A DNA stretch of 64,000 nt. Source: Macrothele yani (lineage: Eukaryota; Arthropoda; Arachnida; Araneae; Macrothelidae). Location: assembly GCA_039090855.1 (NCBI GenBank), contig CM077011.1, positions 31,339,001-31,403,000 on the forward strand, written 5' to 3'. A program made the translations under genes and the position numbers. Each line of letters begins with the position of its first letter. Positions within the stretch are counted from its first letter, which is position 1. A model generated the notes under the pieces. The model ran no database searches, was not told the origin of the DNA, and saw only the letters and a list, made by a program, of their open reading frames with translations. Positions 34,427-45,379 of the stretch are shown here, piece after piece.

Positions 34427-35014
34427 TGTGACGTACCTGCGAGCAGGACGCACACGACATAAAGGCAGATTGCAATCAGAATGAGCGTCTGCGTAGCTCA
34501 GTTGGTAGAGCGACTTGTTCCGGAATAAGCGGACTCGGGTTCGAATCCCGGCGTAGACCACAAATGACGGAGAAATTTACTTCGTTATAATGGCGCCCGA
34601 ACTATTCGGATGACCCGACCGTTCAAAATCTCGCAATGGTGTGATGTTATTTCCACACCGCGAGATAGGAAAACTAAGAGAATCTCTTCTCCAGCGCATC
34701 GAAAAATAAATGTGTGTGACGTTGCATTCCACACACCAGATTGACTGGGAGTTCTCAAGTGCATGTTCTACAGCGGATGGCTGCCTGCAACGATTCATGG
34801 TCACGGCTGACCCGTGGGCCATGCCCCCGGCCCTCTTTCGGGGGGGGGAGATGTGACGTACCTGCGAGCAGGACGCACACGACATAAAGGCAGATTGCAA
34901 TCAGAATGAACGTCTGCGTAGCTCAGTTGGTAGAGCGACTTGTTCCGGAATAAGCGGACTCGGGTTCGAATTCTGGCGTAGACCAAAAATGACGGAGAAA
35001 TTTACTTTGTTATA
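34427..35014 (+). mobile_element. TRIM copy B with tRNA-bearing LTRs, 4-bp TSD
   Basis: 588 bp. LTRs 34427-34589 and 34852-35014, both 163 bp and about 97% identical (five differences seen). TSD GCTC at 34423-34426 and 35015-35018. Primer-binding site TGGCGCCCGAAC at 34591-34602, 1 bp inside the LTR, complementary to the 3' end of tRNA-Lys. A hairpin (CTCGC, bulge, GGTGTG / CACACC, GCGAG) follows at 34630-34664. Polypurine tract GGGGGGGGGAGA at 34840-34851 touches the 3' LTR. The sense strand has no run of four T across the element. No protein-coding frame: it must borrow gag and pol in trans. This is the youngest and clearest copy. Confidence 0.95.
34487..34558 (+). promoter_or_regulatory. 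tRNA-like Pol III promoter in the 5' LTR of TRIM B
   Basis: The 72-nt domain folds as a cloverleaf: acceptor GTCTGCG/CGTAGAC (one G-T pair), D-stem GCTC/GAGC, T-stem TCGGG/CCCGG with loop TTCGAAT. A box TAGCTCAGTTGG and B box GGTTCGAATCC are near consensus. The anticodon arm only pairs if shifted (CTTGT/ATAAG) and leaves a 6-nt loop TCCGGA, so it is unlikely to be a working tRNA. An equivalent domain lies at 34912-34983 in the 3' LTR. Confidence 0.85.
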
Positions 35015-35444
35015 GCTCAAGTAAAGTTGCACAAATAATTGTCCAGCATACTCCTTGTCCACGTTGAAGGTTCAGGTGAAGTTGCACAAATGATTGTTCT
35101 GCGTACTCCTTATCCCGATCGAAGGCTCAGGTAAAGCTGCGAAAATTTGCTTCTTCTAGATAAACGAAACGCACACAAATTTAAATAATGTCAGGAGTTA
35201 AAGAAAAACAAGGTCGTTTTAATCAGTAATGACAAAGAGTTCATAACGTGTTCGCATAGGCATTTTGTTATTTGTTTATAAATTTGCAAAGACGATTTTT
35301 TCTATCTTTTAAGCATTTAATAAAATTACTTTGACGTCGATTTGAGCAAAAATGTAATATTTTACCATTACAAAACATTAATCTCAAGGTTCTAAATTAG
35401 CACCTCACGTACACTAATGAAAATGAAAACCAAAACTCCCTAAT

Positions 35445-35547
35445 ATTTTGACGAAATTCCGTCATAATATCATTTTGGATTATCAAAACAGTTTTGTATA
35501 CTGTTTTGATAATCCAAAATGACATTATGACGGAATTTCATCAACAT
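35445..35547. repeat. Hairpin-forming inverted repeat, about 49-bp arms
   Basis: The left arm (tattttgacgaaattccgtc ... attatcaaaacag) and the right arm are near-perfect complements around a short loop (ttttgtata). It could be a tiny foldback MITE; the flanks are AT-rich and no clear TSD is visible. Confidence 0.8.
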
Positions 35548-35879
35548 TTTATTTTTCTTTAAATTAAGTTTTCAGAAAATTTCATTCCGTATTAAATATT
35601 TCAAGTTGTGAGCAAATCCTTGAAAGATTACTTTTTTCCATATAGAATGCCTAAAATTTCTAGTAATCTTGTAATATTTTTTATTTTAAATTATGAACTG
35701 CAAACTATTACTGAAAAGTAGATAAACTGCTCCGTACGTTCAAATGATAGAATTTACGATGGGGACAATATTTTGCCTATGAGTGGATGGAATGTCATTG
35801 TACCTTCTCACTGAACTAATTGGTAGTGAGATGTCTAAAGTTCATCAATGTTAGGCTCAGGAAAAAGAAAAAGGTACAC

Positions 35880-36400
35880 GCTACGAAACACATCGGGTGC
35901 AGGACCTTTATTCATTCGCTGAAGTAAGGCATGACCAGAGTATACTGGGATTGGCGAATAGATGAGCCACTCCTTCCCAGATTAGAAGTATTGCGTTAAG
36001 TGACCAATCGCACATTTCGTAAAGCTTTGCCGAAAGCAGGGCTAAGACACCCATTTCCAACAAACAGCCTACCTCCTACCCCGACTCATACACAGGAACG
36101 TCTTCAATGATACCGTAAATAGGTCGACTGCTGGCTGCAACAGTATTCATTCTTTCCAGAAACATTAGTAGTATTTACCGGTGAGACACGTTTCATTTGG
36201 CAGAATAAGGATAGGAAGAGTAGACTGTAGAAGTGATTGACACGCATAGCAGACCCTCGAAGTTACAAGGACATGACAACTCTTCTGTGTGCAGAAGGCG
36301 TTGAAGTTACCACAAACTCAACAGACATCCAGACTTCGGAGACTTCGATGTTTCAGCAAGATAATGCTCGTCCAGAGCAACTAAACATTGGCCCTCGTAA
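35880..36400 (+). pseudogene. Tc1-like transposase remnant
   Basis: Plus-strand pieces: FRKALPKAGLRHPFPTNSL, then THTQERLQ, FTGETRFIW (first catalytic region, with D changed to G) and MFQQDNARP (second D) near 36350. Several stops lie between. The C-terminal third is absent. Confidence 0.6.
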
Positions 36401-36551
36401 ATCTCATTATTAGATTTCTTCATCATTTTTCCGATTTGGGCAGAAGAAGATGAGTTGTTCCTTTACATTGCTTTCTGTATTGAGATGTTTAACGGCTTTA
36501 TTTCCGATTACTGTTTCATATTAATGTGATGTCGAATTTCAATGCCTTGTA

Positions 36552-37761
36552 CAAAGGCCGTTCTATAAAAACTGAGAGTAATTGTTTTTGAGTTAGCAAC
36601 AATGTGAAGGGGAAGATACCATGCAGACGACTAACTGAATTAAGGAAGCATCTATGGCAACAGTTATTAGCCGTGGCAGAATATTTTGGTTTTGTTATTG
36701 CGCAGTTGTTTAAGGTACGTCTGCATTTCGCCATACAGCTATGGAGGTGAGTCATTCAGAATTAGGAAGTGAAATGCGTTGTGCGCCAAAATTTGGCCAT
36801 CGTTTGGGTAAAACGGCTCCGGAAGCAGTTGATTTAATGAAAAAAGCTTACAAAGATAAATGTTTGGGGAGAACAGTGTTTTTGGTCAATCCTGCAAGAT
36901 GATCGACGAATGGCTTGCAAAGACATAACGGTACCAACTAATATTTCAAAAACGTCGGTATTCTGCATTCTACGTGACGAATTACTGCTTCATCGCGTGT
37001 GTTCCAGATGGGTACCTCATCACCTGACGACAAAATAATTAGTCAGAGTTCAGGTGTTTCGTGAGGTGAAACAAATGATTGCAAAGTATCCAAATTTTCT
37101 AAACACAGTAATAACTGCCGATGAAACATGGGTCATCCCCTCACGAAGCGCGCAACGAGTGTCTGGGAACACAGGCGCGTCTCCGCCGAAAAAGTCACCC
37201 AAATCAAATCAGCTGGGAAGGTGATGATAATGATGAGTTTCTTTTGTCATAAAGGTGTAGTCTACTAGCATGCCCTTCCTCTACAAATCACTGTCAGTGC
37301 TGAAGATTACATTTCAGTCTTGAAGTGTCTGCGACGGCTCATATTGATTAAACGACCGGAACTGGTGGACAAGTGGACCCTACACCATGATAACGCCCGC
37401 CCACATGTGGCTGCTTGTGTTCAACAGTTTCTTACGAAATACAGTATTGAAATCATGTCACAGCCTGCCTACAATCCTGACCTCACCCCGTGCGATTTTT
37501 GGTTGTTTCCAACAATGAAGTAGAAGTTTCGTGGAGCAACATTCGACACAGATGCTGACGTTATTCAAGCTGTACAGGGGTGCTAAAGCAGCTTCCACAA
37601 AATGCCTTTGCCACATGCTTTGAAAAGTGGACTGAACGATGAGACCATTGCATGTCATCCGAGGGAAGATACTTTGAGAAAGAAAAACATATATATTTTT
37701 CTGTACCTGTATTTATTCATTTTGTGTGATTTTACTCTCAGTTTTTATGGAACGGCCGTTG
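36552..37761 (+). pseudogene. Mariner element with terminal inverted repeats
   Basis: The left end CAAAGGCCGTTCTATAAAAA and right end (complement CAACGGCCGTTCCATAAAAA) continue as CTGAGAGTAA, a terminal inverted repeat of about 30 bp; TA precedes the left end. Plus frames hold TNISKTSVFCILRDELLLHR, then ITADETWV (first D), LHHDNARPHVAACVQQFLTK and AYNPDLTPCDFWLFPTMK (second and third D). There is a deletion after the first D compared with the copy at 5.1-6.9 kb, plus stops. Length 1210 bp. Confidence 0.85.
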
Positions 37762-38559
37762 CAGATATCTCATGTCGAAATATAGTGCTTTATACGCATG
37801 TTCTTGTGGTCTTTCTTTTCTTCCAGAAACATTAATTTCAACGGTATTAGTTTCTGCGATTCCTTCTGAACGTGAATGCAATTTTTAAACATGGCATAAT
37901 AATACACAATATCAACAAGAAGCAGGTTTCAGCTTTAAAGAAAACTTTAGATTAGCTAGAAGAAAAAGAAACTGCGTCTTATATCTGTGAAGAATGGCTT
38001 AATATGTTCTCTGGAGTAATTAATTACCGACGACGCCTCATACTTCTGTAATGATTGCTACAAACATATACGTACAAGACATCCACAGTCACTCACATGC
38101 AGAAGTACGCAACTGCGATTAAATAATATGCTTGGCGTGTTTCTGTTACCATATAACGCCTGCTTGTGCCCCCACTCCCGAAAAAAAAAATACCGTTCAA
38201 GTTTCATGCCATCATATCGTTTTTGACTCAAATCCTAGTTTTCGACATGACAAGACTGTATTGTGTTTAATTTGAAAATTACATTACATGTGCTTTGAAG
38301 TTGTCCTTAGCTAAACACTTGTTGAACCCATTTCAGAAATAAAGAGGAGGACCATCCAGATACAAAGCGCCGTTCGGGAATCACTCCCGCGTAGGTATTC
38401 GCTTCAGAGACGCTCATGCGCAGTTGTGTTGCCTCATCCATTAGCCGTGTCCTGAAGCCATTTTGTGAAGTTGTGTTGCGTTAAAGGTTTGTGGTGTGCG
38501 GTAGTAATGTTTAAGTTAATGGAATGCACCGCCAGCTGAGAAGTCCGGTCTGTGATAAG
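37762..38559. other. No identifiable gene
   Basis: Nothing recognised. Confidence 0.5.
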
Positions 38560-38942
38560 GCTTCGGAATGCAAGCAATGAAGCAATGTCAGAACAAGTGA
38601 GATTCATCTACAAATTTGCGAAATTTAAAGCCAAAAGGCAAATTTCTGATCTTTCAGAACATTTTCCTGAAGTTTTGAAACCATTACTGCACGAAATCGT
38701 TACAAAAAAGCTTCAGTACCGCAGAGTGGGTGCACGACGGAAGACCACAAAACGGAGAGCCTGGGAATGTTTGGGGAGGAGGTACGCTGAGAAAGGCAAT
38801 GATTTGTTTTAAGCCGTATGGTGACGGAAGATGAGGCTTGGGTCTCTGACGTCACTTCTGAATCGAAATAGCAGTCCTTGCAGTGTAAACACACGGGCTC
38901 ACCAATGGCCAAAAAATTCAGCAGTGGCTCAAAATCCAGGCA
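38560..38942 (+). pseudogene. Mariner transposase N-terminal and central fragment
   Basis: ISDLSEHFPEVLKPLLHEIV, then TKKLQYRRVGARRKTT (38640-38730), and after a stop VTEDEAWVSDVTSESK (first D). It then jumps to the terminal block WLKIQAADFYEEGIQKLV. The DD34D middle is deleted. The 3'-terminal codons of this fragment are the founder of the tandem array that begins at 38943. Confidence 0.75.
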
Positions 38943-40475
38943 GCAGACTTCTATGAGGAGGGCATCCAGAAACTTGTGTCACGATATGGCAAATGCCTTA
39001 ACATCCACGGGGGAAATGTTAAAAAGTAGAATCAGGTATGTAGAAACCAGAGGGCAGACTTCAAATAGTAGGGTATGCAGAAACTTGTGCCACGATATGG
39101 CAATTGCCTTAACATCGATGGGGAATATGTTAAAAAGTAGAATAAGGCATGTAGAACCCAGGGGCAGACTTCTATGAGGAGGGTATCCAGAAACTTGTGT
39201 CACGATATGACAAACGCCTTAACATCGACGGGGAATATGTTAAAAAGTAGAATAAGGTATGTAGAAACCAGGGGGAAGACTTCTATGAGAAGGGTATCCA
39301 GAAACTTGTGTCACGATATGGCAAACGCCTTAACATCCACGGGGAATATGTTAAAAAGTAGAATAAGGTATGTAGAACCCAGGGTGCAGACTTCTATGAG
39401 AAGGGTATCCAGAAACTTGGGCCACGATGTGAAAAATGCCTTAACATCCACGGGGAATATGTTAAAAAGTAGAATCAGGTATGTAGAACCCAGGGGGCAG
39501 ACTTCAATGAGGAGGGTATGCAGAAACTTGTGCCACGATATGGCAAATGCCTTAACATCCACGGGGAATATGTTAAAAAGTAGAATAAGGTATGTAGAAA
39601 CCAGGGGGCAGACTTCAATGAGGAGGGTATCCAGAAACTTGTGCCACGATATGGCAAATGCCTTAACATCGAAGGGGAATATGTTAAAAAGTAGAATAAG
39701 GTATGTAGAACCCAGGGGGCAGACTTCTATGAGGAGGGTATGCAGAAACTTGTGCCACGATGTGAAAAATGCCTTAACATCCACGGGGAATATGTTAAAA
39801 AGTAGAATAAGGTATGTAGAAACCAGGGGGCAGACTTCAATGAGGAGGGTATCCAGAAACTTGTGCCACGATATGGCAAATGCCTTAACATCGACGGGGA
39901 ATATGTTAAAAAGTAGAATAAGGTATGTAGAACCCAGGGGGCAGACTTCTATGAGAAGGGTATCCAGAAACGTGTGCCACGATATGGCAAATGCCTTAAC
40001 ATCGACGGGGAATATGTTAAAAAGTAGAATAAGGTATGTAGAACCCAAGGGGCAGACTTCTATGAGAAGGGTATCCAGAAACTTGTGCCACGATATGGCA
40101 AATGCCTTAACATCCACGGGGAATATGTTAAAAAGTAGAATAAGGTATGACTTCTAGGAGGAGGGTATCCAGAAACTTGTGTCATGATATGAAAAATTCC
40201 TTAATATCCACGGAAAATATGTTAAAAAGTAGAATAAGGTATGTAGAACCCAGGGGACAGACTTCTATGAGGAGGGTATCCAGAAACTTGTGTAACAATA
40301 TGGCAAATGCCTTAACATCCACGGGGAATATGTTAAAATGTAGAATAAGGTATGTAGAACCCAGGGGGCAGACTTCCATGAGGAGGGTTTACCCAGAAAC
40401 CTGTGCCACGATATGGCAAATGCCTTAAAATCCACAGGAATACGCTGAAAAGTGAATGAAGGAATGTAGAATTCA
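38943..40475 (+). repeat. Mariner-derived 111-bp tandem array, about 14 units
   Basis: Each unit begins gcagacttctatgaggaggg and, in the mariner frame, encodes ADFYEEGIQKLVPRY and NIHGEYVKK followed by the natural stop TAG, then about 24 bp of spacer (aataaggtatgtagaaccca). So the unit is the last 28 codons of a mariner transposase plus its stop and some 3' flank. The period is 110-111 bp, a multiple of three, which keeps long but meaningless frames open on both strands. One unit near 40141 lost its spacer. Confidence 0.92.
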
Positions 40476-40539
40476 CCGCGCACATTAAAAATTAGTTGTC
40501 AACAGTCACAGACACACACACACACACGCACATAGGTCA

Positions 40540-41450
40540 TAGTTGTCAACCATCATAAATTCAGTGCTGGATGAAGGTCTCCTGAAGTTTCTTCCACAAT
40601 AGTCTGCTTTGAGCCAGTCTTCTCCATTCGAATTTCTTCCGCCCATCTTCCATGTGGTGTTCTTCTGAGCCTTTTCCTTTCTCTTGGAATCCAGTCTAGA
40701 ATTTCGGCTCTCCATCGCTGGTCCGTTCTTCTGGTAATATGCCCAGCCCATTGCCATTTCAGGGATTTTACTCTGATCATGATGTCTTCCACTTTTGTCA
40801 TTTTCCTTATACATGTGAGTTCCTCTTCTTATCATTCCCAGTTACACCAAGCATGCATTTCTCCATGCTACTTTCAGTTGTCTGCAGTCTTTGTATACCT
40901 TTTTGAGTTAAGGTCAACGTCTCTGCTCCGTACGTAAGCACTAGAAGGATGCATTGATTAAATACTTTTCTTTTAAGACATAAGAGCATATTGCTCTTAA
41001 AAATTGTACTGTTTCTTCTGAAAGCTCTCCAACCAAGTTTTATACGCCGATTAATTACTTCATCAATGCGACCCTCAATTGATATCTGTTGTCCAAGGTG
41101 AATGTAGGTATCGGCTATCTCCAGCTTTACCCCATCAATCGATAAATATTCATTTTCGTAAAAGCATTGTACATCAGTTTTGTCTTCTGTAAGTTTATTT
41201 TTAATCCCACTTCTTTATTGTTGTCAGCAAATTCCTAGATCATACTCTATAGTTCTTAAGGGGCAGCTGCAAAAAGGGCTGCGTAATCAGCAAAACGAAG
41301 GTAAGTGAGTTAAATTATATCCATTAATCTTTATCTCTTTGTTTTCCCAGTTAAATGAGTGAAAGACATTTTGTAATGTGGCATTAAAGAGTTTGGGAGA
41401 TACGGCGTCACCTTGTCTCACTCCCTTTCCAATTTTTGTTGTTGCTGTAT
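40540..41450 (-). pseudogene. RTE-type LINE fragment, 3' part
   Basis: Reverse strand. From 41450: GKGVRQGDAVSPKLFNATLQ (RT block B), the region matching the FADD block with decay, MLLCLKRKVFNQCILLVLTY (40989), then RVKSLKWQWAGHITRRTD and the conserved basic tail near 40640. It is the same family as 2758-3600 and 56212-58468. 5'-truncated near 41455 and frameshifted repeatedly. A short CA microsatellite lies beyond its 3' end at 40512-40530. Confidence 0.85.
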
Positions 41451-41459
41451 CTTCAAGTA

Positions 41460-43190
41460 TATACAGTAAATAAAATATATAACAAATTCTCTTTTTACAA
41501 CATGATAAACTTATGTAAAGGATTCCCTTTTTTGTTTTCCAAACGGTAGTAGTCAAGAACATGAAGTAGCATTCAAAAATCAACTTCTAGCTGGCATTCA
41601 TCAATCGTAATCATGTGATCATACTAATAGGAAGCTCTTATGATTTAAAAAAATCATAACTACCTCCACAATATATCTACAATCTTTGCACTTTTCACCT
41701 TTCCACACTCAACATACTCGACGTAGCTTTTTCTTTTTATTTAACTCACTTTAAGCGTTGCCAAAACGCACAAGTAGTACGGCAAATGGGCCGTTCAGTA
41801 GGAAATTATTTACCTGAGAAGTAACAAAATTTACGTAAAATTGGAAACTCGAAAGGGAGGTTGATTTAGAGATATGCATCACGTGGACGAAATGAGAAGA
41901 GAAACTAAACTCCTAAAACATAAAAAAAGATAGGAAAAAAAAGCGCTTAATTTAAATGAAAGAAATTTTAGTTTTTAAATGCGCCAGACTCCTTCCTTTT
42001 GAATTAGTACATGCCATAACAATGAATAACATGTAAAAGTCAGAAAATTTCTCATTGTTAAAATTTATTTTTATCTCACAATGCAGTTGTTTCTGTCGCA
42101 TCTTTCTTACGATTTTTTTGTTTAATTTTTTTTTCAGGGAACACGTTTTCTAGGGATGTCTTGCATCTGCTGCTATTCCTGTGTATAACTTTATCTTGAG
42201 TCTTCCTGGATGAAATCTTCAAGATTTTAATCATAAAAAAAGTAGAAACGCATACCTCGAGCAAAATATTTTTTTCTCCAGAACAGTTTACTCATATGAG
42301 ATGTCTAAGCCAAACACATAGACGCTCTTTATTTTTCTGCAGAGGTAATTTTTATTAAAGCGAGTCCATGTGCGAACGTAGTCGAGGAATCTTGCACGCA
42401 CGGATTCACAGACACTCAGTTGATCCCGCCGATAAAGGTATTAAGAAAAATAGTTTTAAAATGTCACGCCCCCAGCTGGGAGGATCTGTATAGAGAAATG
42501 TTTTTTTTTTTTTTTTTACTGAAGACTTAGCAAGTGGGTTGAGAATTGACAAGTCAGCGAGCTTCATCCGATATGCATGCGTAATAAGCTCACGACCAAT
42601 TTTATTGGGGATAACCCTATCGCCATTCAAGGAAGGTCAGTGGCATTCTCTAAATGGCCCGACAGGAAGTGTTATGTCAACGGGGAAATATACGACTTTC
42701 AGGTTCGGTGGAAATAAATACGTTTGCTGACAACGTTTCGAACAATCGAGCACTTTAGTCAAAGATTTAAGGAGCCAGTGAAAGAATTCAGCACGACGAA
42801 TAGTGAACACAGATAAATCATGTCTGTTACTTTAACCATATTGTATTGAAGACAACGTCTGATAAGAAACCATTTCCCAAATTCATGTTCCATGCTCTAG
42901 AGATTCTCAGAATTCCAGTAGTATTCCACACGGATTAGTCAACTTGACTGCTTTAAAAGTGATACAGCCAATATATTTTTCTTTTTATTAAGAAATCTCT
43001 AATCAGGGGAGGATTAGCCGACTCGGACACCGGACCACTCGGAAATTGGCCCTAGTCCCTTTAAAACAAAGAATGTGATTGCTACAATTTCATGTAACTC
43101 ATTCGGATCCAATCCAGGAGCAGAACGAAATGTTAGGGAGGAAAGTCAGTGCGACCTTGGTGAGCAGCTAGCTATACAGAGAATTGTCAT
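41460..43190. other. No identifiable gene
   Basis: AT-rich. No element boundaries or protein motifs recognised. Confidence 0.5.
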
Positions 43191-43198
43191 TATTAATG

Positions 43199-43259
43199 AA
43201 TTACTCTCATCTTTGAGTTTGGCATTCTGAAGCTACTAAACTCAAAGATGAGAGTAATT
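43199..43259. repeat. Perfect 22-bp inverted repeat (hairpin)
   Basis: aattactctcatctttgagttt at 43199-43220 is the exact complement of 43238-43259, with a 17-nt loop. It lies just upstream of a local direct repeat (ttgttactagtt at 43266 and 43398). Confidence 0.85.
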
Positions 43260-43588
43260 TATCTTTGTTACTAGTTTACCATTCCATCTTATGTGGCGAA
43301 ACCGAAAAACTCAGGATCGCCACTGAAGGTGGAAAACCTGAGTTTTTCAGGTTCACCACTAAAGGTGGAATTGTGATTTTTTCAGGTTCACAAACATTGT
43401 TACTAGTTGACGATTCCACCTTCAGTGGTGTACCGGAAAAAGTCGGCCTCTCCCATGCAAAATACTGTATATCTTCCAAGCCATATTTTGCGAAAACCTA
43501 TTTCTTTTTCAATTACTGACATTTTTAAATTGCATATTATTAACTAGGTTTTACGGGCGTTTTAATAATTCGAATTCTTTGGAACCTA

Positions 43589-44906
43589 CAGTCATTTGTA
43601 AAACTTTAAGACCACCTGTCAATTTATTGAAAATCAAGATTTTCAAAGAAACAACTAATTACTAGTCAGAGATATTTGAAAACATGACACCACAGATGAA
43701 AACTTACATTCTTTAGAACGCAACAAGACCGAAATCAGTACTTTGTGTGGCCACCTTTTTTTTTTATATAGGACAGAATACGATGTGACATACTCTCAAT
43801 GAGGGATTTGCAGTAGTCACTTCAATTGTCTTTGCACCATACGTACTTTATTGCGTCTATCAAAGCTTGGGAATTTGATGGCTGTTTTTCTGCTACCTTG
43901 TCTTTTAAAATGGTCCTCGGCCTCTCCCATGCAAAATACTGAGTTTTTCGGTTTCGCCACATAAGATGAATTTCCGATGGGGTTTAGGTCGGGACTATTA
44001 CCGGGCCAGTCAAGCACAGTTCTGTTTTACCTCTGCAGGTAGTCCTTTGCTGTCTTTGATCTGTGGCATGGAAAACCATCATGCATAAACACTGTGCATC
44101 TGTGCACTTGTATATGAGTTAACAGCTTCCCACGCGTAACATTTCCACATAAAAAGGACCAGTCATGGTAGTGCCTGTCGGCAAAAAGGATGATGAAGCA
44201 ATACCGGATACTGACATACCACCTCATATCATTTGACTAGGCGGATGTCTCATGATGCTAACACTGAATTTTTCGTGACAGTCTAGGTTTATAAGACTAG
44301 GCTGATATCTCATGATGCTAACTCTTCTTTTTCATGACAGTCTAGGTTTATAAGACTTTCATCCAAACTCTTTGCTAAGACGTCGAGAAACAGTGCTGAT
44401 ACTAATATCAGACCCTTTTGAATGTAAAAAGGCCTTGAATTTCTTGCACGAACTCCTCCGAGAATGCATAACTATTCGCCTTATGGTATTGCCATCACGT
44501 GGGGTTGTTTTCCTTGGACGTCCACTTCTCTTTTGGTCGCTAAATTCACCTCTATCTCGATATTTTATGATCGTAATATGAATAGCAGTCTTGCTCACAT
44601 TCATCTTTCTCCTTAGGTCACGTTCGGAGTATCCTCCGTGATATAAAGTCACTATTTGTACCCTCTGAGTAACACTTAATGACGCATTTTTGCCCATTTT
44701 TTGCTATATGGAAAATACGTACAAAACCTCTCGGCATGAAAACCAGAAGCAAACTGACGCTCGCACGCTTCTCTCAACTCTATCAACAGCTGATGCTAAG
44801 GATGATGCAACACTGACAGGAAGTTAAGTAATACAGACAGTAGCTGACGCAATCGGCACAAGTCTTCTAATACCAACAGGTGATCTTAAACTGTTGCAAA
44901 TGACTG
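43589..44906 (-). pseudogene. Tc1-like element with TIRs, disrupted transposase
   Basis: The terminal repeats CAGTCATTTGTAAAACTTTA (left) and complement CAGTCATTTGCAACAGTTTA (right) are flanked by TA on both sides. Reverse frames: N-terminal HTH QRVQIVTLYHGGYSERDLRR and the GRPR motif (44697-44359), then VFMHDGFPCHRSKTAKDY (second D) and LDWPGNSPDLNPIG, where the third acidic residue is G (GAA to GGA). Directly after this codon lies a roughly 50-bp insertion copied from nearby sequence (43917-43971). Length 1318 bp. Confidence 0.85.
43917..43971 (-). other. Templated insertion inside the Tc1 element
   Basis: The segment complementary to catcttatgtggcgaaaccg...ctcag equals 43284-43313. The adjoining part, tattttgcatgggagaggcc, equals the complement of 43444-43467. 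Two nearby sequences were therefore copied and joined inside the transposon. Confidence 0.7.
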
Positions 44907-45379
44907 TATAGCTATTCTTTGTAAATCCAAAATTGGTACACTTTATTGCGTATTACATAAATGTACACGTTATTATTAAAATGACTGGCCTAGTTTTATA
45001 CCAATGCAAAGTATTGCAAAACACTTACGCGAAAGTTAATCATATTATGAACATTTTATTCTTTCAGAAAAGTAACGCCAGCCTCTTTGAAATGCCTCAC
45101 GATCACACATACAAAATACCTAACTGTTGTGTGACAGTGTCTACTGACCTTTTCCGATTTATACGAGAACGATGAGCATAAGCAAATAAAGAAGCAACAG
45201 AAGAGTTGTGGCACAAGAAGAGTAAAATTACTTAAATTGTTTACTTTTGAGTATTACGAAACACACTTAACCTGATGTCACAATGCTTTGCAGATAGTAA
45301 GTCTTTTCTTTTTACTCTGCTATGAAAAAAATATGACACAGGTCTCAGGTCTTATCGTTATCTTAAAGAACACCTTTTA

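Larger units (their letters stand above)
34345..35165. repeat. Four-unit 55-60 bp tandem repeat split by TRIM copy B
   Basis: Units with 'gtcccgattgaaagctcaag' or variants, followed by 'gttgcacaaataattgt' and 'cagcatactc', occur at 34345-34402, 34403-34426 plus 35019-35050, 35051-35108 and 35109-35165. The TRIM sits inside the second unit, and the GCTC duplication is part of the unit. Confidence 0.75.

Noticed and set aside
34487..34983. Functional tRNA genes at 34487-34558 and 34912-34983
   Set aside because: The anticodon arm pairs poorly in the standard register, there is no downstream T run, and both lie in LTRs of a TSD-flanked element. They are annotated as a tRNA-like promoter domain.
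39311..40117. A 268-codon antisense open frame
   Set aside because: Antisense shadow of the same tandem array.
39174..40157. A 327-codon open frame of repeated MRRVSRNLCHDMANALTSTG units
   Set aside because: It is the wrong frame of a mariner-derived 111-bp tandem repeat. The period being a multiple of three keeps it open, and the true ancestral frame ends in TAG in each unit.
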